13,730 nucleotides of DNA from Pelobacter sp. UBA6093 (GTDB lineage Bacteria > Desulfobacterota > Desulfuromonadia > Desulfuromonadales > Syntrophotaleaceae), in the NCBI GenBank assembly GCA_002435955.1, contig DIWZ01000030.1, positions 95,650 through 109,379 on the forward strand. Reading direction: 5' to 3'. Of the stretch, positions 1 to 8,200 are shown in pieces. The stretch's first letter is position 1; each line of letters opens with the position of its first letter. The position numbers and the translations under genes are program-made. The notes below the pieces were generated by a model. The model made no database searches, was not told the origin of the DNA, and saw only the letters and a program-made list of their open reading frames with translations.

Positions 1-3000
1 TACATCTTTCCGATCAGGTTGATGAAAAGCCCCTTATGATCGTAATTCAGATCGGTCAGATCGTCGGAAAACTTGCTGAAGTTGTAGCCGGCTCCCAGTT
101 TGATGTGTTTGCCGAAGTGCCGATAGAGACCGATCAGCGCCCCGCTGAGCTGGTCTTTGGCGTCGGGCAGATCGAGCATGCGAGCTTCCAGCAACGCATC
201 CCAGCGATGCAGGAAGTGCCAGTCGGCCCGCAGCACATACAGATGGGCCCGGCTGCTGAAAAACTCCGGATCCTCCCGGTCCTGGCTCACCTCGCCCTTG
301 CGATAGGCGACCTTCCCCCCTACGGTCCAGCGCGGCGTCAGGTCATACATGGCATCGAGGGCGAAGATGTGGCTGCGCTGAATGAAGTCGGCGTTGACGG
401 AGGTGCCGCTCACCTGGTCGACGGCCGGCACATTGTAGAAATAGGTGTACTTGAGCAGAGCATTGAGACGGTCGTGGTTGACGGGACGGTAGGCGAAGCC
501 CAGCACCCCTTCGGTGTAGTTGCCGTCGAAGAACTGGCCCTGCGAACTCTCGCTGGACGCATAATTGAATTTGCCGAGCAGCCGCCAGTCCGGGAACACC
601 TGGTACTTGAGACTGTTTTTGAACAGCCAGGTGGTGCGGTTGACGGTGCTGGCATCGATCTGCTCCGCATCGTCCACCCGGTATTCCACGCCACTGGCCA
701 ACTTCAGGGTCTCAAAACCGTAGCCGACTCTCACTCCGGCGGCCCTGCGCTCGAGCTCGGCCCCCGTCTGATGATCCTTGAGGGTACCGACGTCGAGATT
801 GGCGCCGAAATTGAGCCGATCCGTGGGCGCAAGATCCACGCCGGTGGAGTGCACCAGCCCCGTCGGCACGTCGCCATGGGTATAGCGCTCTTCGAGGAAC
901 AGGCTGGCGCTGTCCGAATAGCGGGTACGGAAACCGGAGGTCATGTTCCCCTTGCGGGCTCGCACGCCGTTGTCGGTACGCTCGTTCTCCAGGGCGTAAT
1001 TGAGATACAGGGTGGTCCGGTCGGAGTACAGGTACTCGGTGCCGAGACGGGCGCCCGCCCCTTGATCACCCTGGGAGACCTCCCCATCGAGCTTGAACCG
1101 GTCGGTCACGCGATAGCTGCCGCCGGCCCCGATGCGGGCATTGTCCTCGCGATTGCCGGTGGTCATGACGGACTGCTGGAGGAAACCGTAGCTGCTCCAG
1201 CGGGCCTGGGAATCGTACAGCAGCCGGGCCACCAGATCGGTGCGGTCGCCCTCTTCCTGGGTCGAGGGGACCACCACCGAGTTATCCTCGCGGCTGTCGC
1301 GGCGCACCCCCGAACTGAGGGTCCAGCGTTCAGCGATGCGGTAATCGATATCCAGCTCGCTGGCTTCGGTCTCCAGCCCCTGGTCCTGGATCTGGAAGTC
1401 GGTCTTGAATCGCAGATTCAGCCGCTCGAACAGGGGCAGCACCGCGCTACCGCCGTAGCGGGTAAGGTGCCGTTCGGTCGTCAGACCCGGTGCCGCGTAG
1501 CCCGCCCCGAACTCTTCCAGGTAGAGGGTGAAGCGGCCCTTGGCAGTGGCGAAGAAATCCTGCAGGTCGACGCTGGAATCGATACGGTAGGCCTGGTTTT
1601 GCGCGGTTTCGTCCGCAGCGACTGAGGTGAGGGTATAGCCGCCGTCGACGGAAGTCGTGGTGGTCGCGCCCGCACCTTCGCTGCTGCCGGCCTCCAACGT
1701 GATCCAGGAACCTGCCGACTTGCGCAGGGTCAGATCCGCACCGTACAGGTTGCTCTCGCTGCCCTCCGCATCTTCGTGGTTGGCGGTCAGTCCGATCTTG
1801 ACATGGTCGTTGAGCCAGTAATGAACCCGGCCGCCGACCGCCATAGTATCGAGTTCATCAACGCCGGGGGTGAATTCATAGCGGGCCACCAGGAAGGCTG
1901 GATTGCCACCGGTTGAGTCGCTCTGGACCAGCAGGCTGTCGTCGGCGGTCGAAGCCAGCGGCTGTGACAGCAGGATGCGGCCCTGCAGGTAATCGATATC
2001 GTAGTCGAGCACCGGGGTCAGGTTCTTGACCCCCAGTACGATGCCGGAGTCTTTGTCGCGAATTTCGATGCGCAGGCGCTCGGACCCCTCCAGGATATCC
2101 TGCCGGCGCAAGTAATAGAGTGAGCCACCGGTGCCCCGCAATTCGTCGCGTCCGGCCAGGGTTCCCGGATCGGCAGCGAAACCGTCCGCCAGAAAGCGCT
2201 GCTCGCCGAAGCTGGTGGTATCGCGGGTCTGGTAATGCAGATTGCCGCCGTACAGCCCGCGGTCCACGTGAGCCAGGTAGGTATCGGTATAGGCGATCTT
2301 GAAATTGCCCCAGAGGCCGTAGTTCTGCTCTTTTTGCAAGCGCAGATAGAATTTGCCGTTGGTCGGCGCGTCCTCGACGACGGTACCGTCGTCGCCGAAG
2401 GTCGGGTAGTGGCGATCCGGATCCATGCGCCGAAACAGCGATTCGGGCGACTTGTCCAGGAAATTACTGAAAATCTCGTCTAGCGGTCCTTCGTGGGTAT
2501 CGGCGCTGGCCGTCAGTCCCCAGTCCTCACCGAACTTGCCCTTGGTGTAGAAGGCCAGGCGCCCATCGATACCGGTACTCTCACTGTAGTGCTCATTGTC
2601 CGGAGCGACCAGCTCGGCCGGTCCGCTGGTGCGGTTGGCGGACAGGGTCAGATCGGCGATCCCCACGGTAAACCAGTCGCTCTTTTTCAGTTCCAGGTCG
2701 CGCAGGTACAACTGACCGCTGCCCCCTTCGTCGAGCACTGCGACCTCGACGGAGTGCATGCCGTCAGGCAGAATTTCCTCGGCGATGAACCGCCCCTTTG
2801 CGTCCACCGGCACGGCATGGCCGGCCAGCCACACATTGAAACCGGCGGGAATGGCGCTGCCAAAAGCCTGCACCATGCCGCCATGCAGGGGGATATTCCT
2901 GCTGGCCAGGCGGCTCTCGCCGTATCCGGCCAGCAGTTCCACCTCGGGATTTGCCTCGGCAATAACCGGATCGATGCGGTCGGCCACCCACAGGGGCTGG

Positions 3001-5099
3001 GCGGCGGTCTCGTCGAAATGTCCGGTCTTGTCGTATACCCGCACCAGGTAGGTCAACTCGCGCATCGGCGCGGATGGGGGTTCGAAGTCGGGTTGCCATT
3101 GCGCCAGACCGTCATCGTTGAGCTCGATGACCGCCAGGGGCACATCGCGCACCGATTGTTCCTTGTCGAAAATCCTCACTTCGGCCCGCTGAATGAAGCT
3201 GCGGTAGTTGGCATACAGACGGAAACGCACCAGGTTTTCGGCAAATTCCGTATCCGCCAGGTCCTGGTGAGCGATGCTGCGCGGCCAGGCGGTCACGTTG
3301 AGCCGCGGCTGCAGCTGCAGGTTGTCGTGTTTGAATTGGATGCGGGCGTTTTCCAGGGCCACGTCGGTGCAGCGCTGCACATCGGAGCTGCATTTGCCCG
3401 GATCGTCGAGGGGCGCGCCGTCGACGGTGATGCGCATCAGATTCAGCGCATAGGGATTGGCCAGCTGCACTTCGCGGGTTATGGGGGTGATTTCCACCCC
3501 GTCGTAATCGTCGAGGGGCACCAGTTCGTCGTAAACAACCTGGACCTGGACCCGCGAGATATCCGACTCGATGAAACCGGCGTTGACCACGTCGTCGGAC
3601 TGGACATAACCCCGCCCTTCGAACTCCGCCCGCTCCAGCGGCAGTCCCATCCCCTGGCAGACGACCCCCATGGCGCGACGGGCGCGGGCCGTGGACAAAC
3701 CGACGTCGTCGCCGTAAACCGCGGCGGTGCGCCGGTCGAGGCGTTCGTTGCGGGTATAGCCAACAAACCGCAGGCGTACATTGTCCTTGCCGGCGATCTC
3801 GTTCATGGCGCGATGAAGGCGCTCGCCACATCCGGCGGGCAGCACCGGCTTGCCGTTTTCGAACAGGATCGGCGCGACGGGACCCTCGGACGGTTCATAG
3901 ACGCGGGTGACGATTTGGCCGCCGGAGGTATCGGGGCACATCTGCGGTTCGTCGGGCAACTCCTGCAGCGGGTCGTCGTACCAGAACTCAACCTCGACCC
4001 GCCGGTTCAGCGTCCGGCCCTGCTGGGTATCGTTGGACGCCACCGGCTGCGCGGCTCCCCGCCCCTCGCAGGCGACGGCGGGATTCGGTAACGCCAGGTT
4101 TTCCTGGACGGCGAGCAACACCCGCCGGGCCACCGCCTTGGAAAAGCCGAGCTGATCGCCGTAGATGCGCTCTTCCCGCCCCTGCAGGGGGAGGTTGTCG
4201 CTATGCGCAGTGAATTTGACGGTGAGGTTCTGCTTGCCCTGCAGATTTTTCATCGCCTGCCGGACCTGCCGCAGAAAAGGTTCGGATACCTCGAGCATGT
4301 CCTGATTGTAATGCAGGGGTACGACCAGGTTGCGGATCCGGGCGCGATGGGCATGACCGTCCAGGTAACGCATCTTGCAGACGGTTTCGGTGCGACAAAC
4401 CTGGACGCGATGCACCTCCTGAGGGATGACCACTTCCTTCTCGACCTGTTTTTCGCTGATTTCGTCGTACCAGACCTGCACCGCCACCCGCCGGTTGAGT
4501 CGTCGCCCGGCCTCGGTCGCGTTGCTGGCGACCGGCTGGCTGTCCCCCATGCCTTCATAGGAGATCGCCTCGGGCGGCAGGCCGAGAGCCTGCTGGAAGT
4601 ATTCGGCGGTAGTACCGGCCCGTTCGCGAGACAGGCCGAGGTTGTCGCCGTACACCTTCTGCAGGGCGGGGGTCAGCGACATGGGATCGGCATGGCCGAC
4701 AAAGTGGAGCCGCACATTGTCGCGACCGCGCATGTCGTGCAGCACCTTGCGCAGGCGCCCGAGATAGTCTTCGGGAATCTCCGCTTTGCCCAGGGGGAAG
4801 AGGATCGGCGGAACCAGGTTGTCGAGCTTGATCGTCTTGACCTCCTGCTCCATGACCTGGCGGGTTTCGATGCGATCGCCCTGGGCCTCTTCGAAGAGGG
4901 AGGGATCCTGGAGCCAGGAAGTGAGCGGCTTGTCGGCATCAAGATGCATTTCGGCATCTTCGCCGGCAGCAGTCGTTTCCCGGACCCCCGTCGGATCGGT
5001 AAAGGTTTCCATGAAGGAGAAAACCCCGGCCTGCGCCGCTGAGGCAAGAACCATGCAAACAAGGAATATGGCGATACTACGTTTCAGCATTGAGTCCAT
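1..5099 (-). CDS. Triple-OmpA-domain outer-membrane beta-barrel protein (stop codon just outside the window)
   Basis: Seen: an open minus-strand frame from ATG 5099 to base 3, 1699 codons, followed by TA at the window edge. A TAG directly precedes the ATG, so no earlier start is possible. ATG 5090 (MLKRSIAIF) is an equally good start and gives a more typical signal peptide. Cleavage is expected after ASAAQA. Order: OmpA-like domains at about residues 95-213, 256-374 and 396-527, each with a xVYGDxxG(L/F)S segment; Ig-like beta domains at about 620-700 and 720-808; then from about 816 alternating amphipathic strands to the end, including a YDIDYLQGRI motif at about 1031-1042. The last strand, GLFINLIGKM, looks like an outer-membrane protein C-terminus, so TA probably begins TAA or TAG. 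Eight mature cysteines lie in the periplasmic part and none in the barrel. Family knowledge: OmpA domains bind peptidoglycan. Inference: a peptidoglycan-tethered porin, anchor or export channel serving the DUF11 protein upstream. Function is not established. Confidence 0.93.
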   Translation of the reverse strand, partial: MDSMLKRSIAIFLVCMVLASAAQAGVFSFMETFTDPTGVRETTAAGEDAEMHLDADKPLTSWLQDPSLFEEAQGDRIETRQVMEQEVKTIKLDNLVPPILFPLGKAEIPEDYLGRLRKVLHDMRGRDNVRLHFVGHADPMSLTPALQKVYGDNLGLSRERAGTTAEYFQQALGLPPEAISYEGMGDSQPVASNATEAGRRLNRRVAVQVWYDEISEKQVEKEVVIPQEVHRVQVCRTETVCKMRYLDGHAHRARIRNLVVPLHYNQDMLEVSEPFLRQVRQAMKNLQGKQNLTVKFTAHSDNLPLQGREERIYGDQLGFSKAVARRVLLAVQENLALPNPAVACEGRGAAQPVASNDTQQGRTLNRRVEVEFWYDDPLQELPDEPQMCPDTSGGQIVTRVYEPSEGPVAPILFENGKPVLPAGCGERLHRAMNEIAGKDNVRLRFVGYTRNERLDRRTAAVYGDDVGLSTARARRAMGVVCQGMGLPLERAEFEGRGYVQSDDVVNAGFIESDISRVQVQVVYDELVPLDDYDGVEITPITREVQLANPYALNLMRITVDGAPLDDPGKCSSDVQRCTDVALENARIQFKHDNLQLQPRLNVTAWPRSIAHQDLADTEFAENLVRFRLYANYRSFIQRAEVRIFDKEQSVRDVPLAVIELNDDGLAQWQPDFEPPSAPMRELTYLVRVYDKTGHFDETAAQPLWVADRIDPVIAEANPEVELLAGYGESRLASRNIPLHGGMVQAFGSAIPAGFNVWLAGHAVPVDAKGRFIAEEILPDGMHSVEVAVLDEGGSGQLYLRDLELKKSDWFTVGIADLTLSANRTSGPAELVAPDNEHYSESTGIDGRLAFYTKGKFGEDWGLTASADTHEGPLDEIFSNFLDKSPESLFRRMDPDRHYPTFGDDGTVVEDAPTNGKFYLRLQKEQNYGLWGNFKIAYTDTYLAHVDRGLYGGNLHYQTRDTTSFGEQRFLADGFAADPGTLAGRDELRGTGGSLYYLRRQDILEGSERLRIEIRDKDSGIVLGVKNLTPVLDYDIDYLQGRILLSQPLASTADDSLLVQSDSTGGNPAFLVARYEFTPGVDELDTMAVGGRVHYWLNDHVKIGLTANHEDAEGSESNLYGADLTLRKSAGSWITLEAGSSEGAGATTTTSVDGGYTLTSVAADETAQNQAYRIDSSVDLQDFFATAKGRFTLYLEEFGAGYAAPGLTTERHLTRYGGSAVLPLFERLNLRFKTDFQIQDQGLETEASELDIDYRIAERWTLSSGVRRDSREDNSVVVPSTQEEGDRTDLVARLLYDSQARWSSYGFLQQSVMTTGNREDNARIGAGGSYRVTDRFKLDGEVSQGDQGAGARLGTEYLYSDRTTLYLNYALENERTDNGVRARKGNMTSGFRTRYSDSASLFLEERYTHGDVPTGLVHSTGVDLAPTDRLNFGANLDVGTLKDHQTGAELERRAAGVRVGYGFETLKLASGVEYRVDDAEQIDASTVNRTTWLFKNSLKYQVFPDWRLLGKFNYASSESSQGQFFDGNYTEGVLGFAYRPVNHDRLNALLKYTYFYNVPAVDQVSGTSVNADFIQRSHIFALDAMYDLTPRWTVGGKVAYRKGEVSQDREDPEFFSSRAHLYVLRADWHFLHRWDALLEARMLDLPDAKDQLSGALIGLYRHFGKHIKLGAGYNFSKFSDDLTDLNYDHKGLFINLIGKM
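3..2654 (-). other. C-terminal outer-membrane beta-barrel region
   Basis: From about residue 816 to 1699 the protein is a series of amphipathic strands with alternating hydrophobic and polar residues, aromatic girdle residues and acidic loops, for example GRLAFYTKGKF, TLYLNYALEN, LNFGANLDVG, VLGFAYRPV and LYVLRADWHFL. No cysteines are present. About 880 residues is larger than typical porins and could form a barrel of well over 20 strands. The exact strand count cannot be read by eye. Confidence 0.75.
3519..4817 (-). repeat. Three tandem OmpA-like domains in the barrel protein
   Basis: Each copy has the entry motif (ILFPLGKAEIP, VVPLHYNQDML, ILFENGKPVLP), a strand ending in GHAD, AHSD or GYTR, then xVYGDxxG(L/F)S, a helix, and a G-x-G or E-G-x-G turn. 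Copies 1 and 2 end in LNRRV-x-V-x-(V/F)WYD; copy 3 has lost NRRV but keeps VYDE. The key pair is D138/R160 in copy 1, D301/V323 in copy 2 and R450/R472 in copy 3, each separated by exactly 22 residues. Confidence 0.85.
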
Positions 5100-5212
5100 C
5101 TACGTGATAAGAGGTCTTGCCATCGGTTTCCATGCGGAAACCATCCAAACACCAGTTGCACGCGAACATGCGTAATCAAACCACTGCTTTCACCACCCGC
5201 GCCGACTCTCTG
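5100..5212 (-). other. Intergenic spacer between the two genes, with two small hairpins
   Basis: The spacer has GGTTTCC-GCAT-GGAAACC (5125-5142, perfect 7-bp stem) and GCATG-TTCG-CGTGC (5158-5171, 5-bp stem with one wobble). Neither is followed by a T-run, so no intrinsic terminator is seen. I see no convincing -35/-10 pair and no Shine-Dalgarno sequence ahead of ATG 5099 or 5090. Co-transcription of the two genes is therefore likely, with the hairpins as possible RNA processing or translation-control elements. Confidence 0.4.
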
Positions 5213-8200
5213 TCAGCGTTGCGGCGGACCGCCGCGACGCCAGAAGATCTCCGTTTCGATATCCAGCCGGTAATCACTGGCCGAGTGATTCCACTCTTCG
5301 GCGATCACGGCCTTAAGTTCCTCGAGACGTTCCTCGACCAGAGCTTCGGATTCGATATCTGCCAGGTACGACAGGCGCAGCACGGCCGGCGATTTCCAGA
5401 GTTCTTCCAGCAATTGGCCGACCTTCGGCTGCCACTGCGGGCGCAGATCGGTGGTTCCGGGCTCGAAGGCGCCGTCGGCGATATCGATGCGCACCACCCG
5501 GTGGATAGTCGCGCCGAAGTTGAAGCGCAGCATCTTGCCTCGGGTGGCGCGCTGCACCCGCGGGTTTTCGGTGGTCAGACGATAGCCGGTCGGCAGGCTG
5601 CGTTCGTCCAGCTTGAGGATGAAGTTGCTGCCCCGATTCTGGTCCGGCACCGTCGCACAGGTGATATGGAAACGCCCGAATTCGTCGGTGGTGGCGATCA
5701 GGCCGCGGGCCGTCACCACCCGGGCGCCGGACAGGCCGCTCTCGCCGTCCTCCTGCCAACCGTTGAGATTGCGGTCGTCGAACACCTTGCCGATGACATC
5801 GGTGCAATCGAAGTCGGGATCGGGAACCACTTGCACGGTGGCGGTTGCCACCCCCGAAACCGCAGTGCCCAGGGCGCTGTTGAGCGCCTGCGCCCGGTTG
5901 ACGTATTCGCCTTCGGAAACGCCGGAACCGACCACCAGCAGGAACTTCAGGCTCAGGCTCTCGTTGGTCTGCAACTGGAGATTATCCCAGGTCAGCTCCC
6001 GGCCGTTGATCCGCGGTTCAAGGGCGGCGCCCTCCAGGCGGGCGGAGCCGGCCACGTATTTGAAGCCCGCCGGGAAGCGGTCGAGAATGCTGAGGTCGGA
6101 CAGCGGCACGCCGAACACGTTGGTCACGGTGATGGTGTAGGGCACCAGCTCACCCCGGGTCACATTGATCAGGGACGAGGTCTTGGTGATGGCCACGGCG
6201 CCGTCCAGTACCGGATCGATGGGAATGGAGTTGTTGAAGATCTGGCTCTGGCCCGGCATGCTGGCGCTGTCCAGCAGGAGGTGCAGTTGATAGCGGGTGC
6301 CGGCGGTACGGGGCAGGACCGTGGTCGACGGGACCGTGGTCCAGGTCGTCGCTTCGCAGTAGTCGGCGGTGGCCGGCACCGCATCGTCGCCGTTGCCGGG
6401 ACAGGCCGGTACCGAGAAGGGCGCGGTACTCTCGTCACTGTCCGGGGGGATGACCTGGGAGCGGGCGCCCAGGTAGCCGCTGGCCGGCGGCGTCACCTCG
6501 ATGAGATAGGCACCGCCCGCCGGACAGGCACCATCACTGAAGTTCAGGTCGAACTTGTAGAAGCCGTCCGCCGCGGTGAGCTGGTTCTGCTGAACCGGAT
6601 CGTCGAAGCACTGGCCCGGCAGCGCCGCCCCGGTGACCGCGTTCACCAACGCCAGGGAGGCGCCGGCGATCGGTACGCGGACAATGGAGTTGTACACCGT
6701 GCCGTTGGGCCAGATCGGCAGGTTCAGATTCGACAGGTTGCCGCCGGCGGAGACGGTGATTTCGCTGATGCGCTGCGGTCCGTTGGTGAAGGCCGAGGCG
6801 GCGGTACCGAGCGAGGGGGTGTTGGGTCCGGCCCCGGCCGCGCTGAAGCGCAGTTCATACAGTTCCGTCGTCCCCTCGTTGGCCGCCAGCCCGGAGAACC
6901 GATAAGTGCCGTCGCCGCCGGTCAGCGTCGAGGCGAGCCATTGATCGTTGCGGTACAGCTCGACGGTCCAGCCCTCCAGGGACCGCTCACCGCCGTCGTT
7001 AACCTTGTTCAGGTTGGCATCGTGCCAGACACTGCCGTTCAGGGCGGCGCTGCCCGGAGTGCCGCCGACAGCGAGGCTAACGTCGGCCGAGGCGGTCTGC
7101 GCCGGATTGTTCCAGCGGACTACGCCGGTATTGGTGATGGTCGTGCCGAAGGCCACCGCTGGATCGATCCCAACCCGGAACCGAACCACGGCCCCTGCGC
7201 CGGGCGAAAGAACGCCGTACTGGGCGGCATAGTCGGCGGTGAGCACCGACCCGGCATAGGTTACTCCAGCGGTGGAGCCGTTCAGGCGGCCCGAGCCGGC
7301 TACGTAGGACACCTGTCCGGCCAACGGACCCAGGTCGTCGGTCACCACTACGTTGGTGGCAGGCAGACTGCCGATGTTGGTTACCCGGATCACGTACTCG
7401 AGCTGCCTGCCCGGTTCCGCCCCGCCGCCGCCGACCACGAACACTTCTTTGAGAATATTCAACTGCTGGGCGTCACCCACCACCACCTCGGTAGGCTGAT
7501 CACCGTTGGAATCGATGCCGTCGGCATCGGTCGGCTCGTCCAGCAATCCATTACCGCTCACCGTGCCCTGGTTGGAAACAATGGTGCCCGTGGGAACTCC
7601 GGCGTTCACCCGGACATCGAAGATGACCGTCGCCGTCGAACCGGGAGGCAGGGTGCCGTTGCCGGGGCCGGGCAGCGGCGGCGTCAAGTCGGCAGAGCTC
7701 ACGTCAATGCCCGAGACCAGGGGCGAGACGCCACCATCCGGCTGGCCTACCGGAAGACCGTTCAATTGGACGGAGTCGGCGACATAGGTGGTATTCCCGG
7801 GAACCGCGTCGTTGAACACCACGCCGGTGGCCGGTGCGGTTCCCACATTGGTAATGGCGATGGTGTAGCGGAGGACGTCGCCGGGATCGACAATGCCGGC
7901 CGAGCCGTTGTCGACCAGGATTTGCACCGTCTTGTGTGCGTCAACCAAAGGCACCTTACCCACCACATCCACGGTCGGATCATTCAGAATCGGCGTATCC
8001 GGATCGTCAGACGGTTCTTCGGGAGCCGGGCCGCTGCCAGCGCCGTCGGCGGTGACGAAGCCCTGGTTGGAGATGATCGTACCAGCGACCACATTGCCGT
8101 TGATCACCACATCGAAGGTAACCGTCGCCACATTGGCGGTCGTGGCCGTGGCATCGGCGCGCATCGCACCAGGCGTCGCATTCTCCGGCGCCCGGATCAG

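Noticed and set aside
36..4091. Plus-strand open frames opposite the barrel gene (36-1625, 2493-4091)
   Set aside because: They are antisense to a continuous minus frame encoding OmpA domains and barrel strands, with no start signals or known motifs of their own.
5125..5142. Hairpin in the spacer as a terminator of the DUF11 gene
   Set aside because: The stem has only 7 bp and no following T-run, so intrinsic termination is unlikely.
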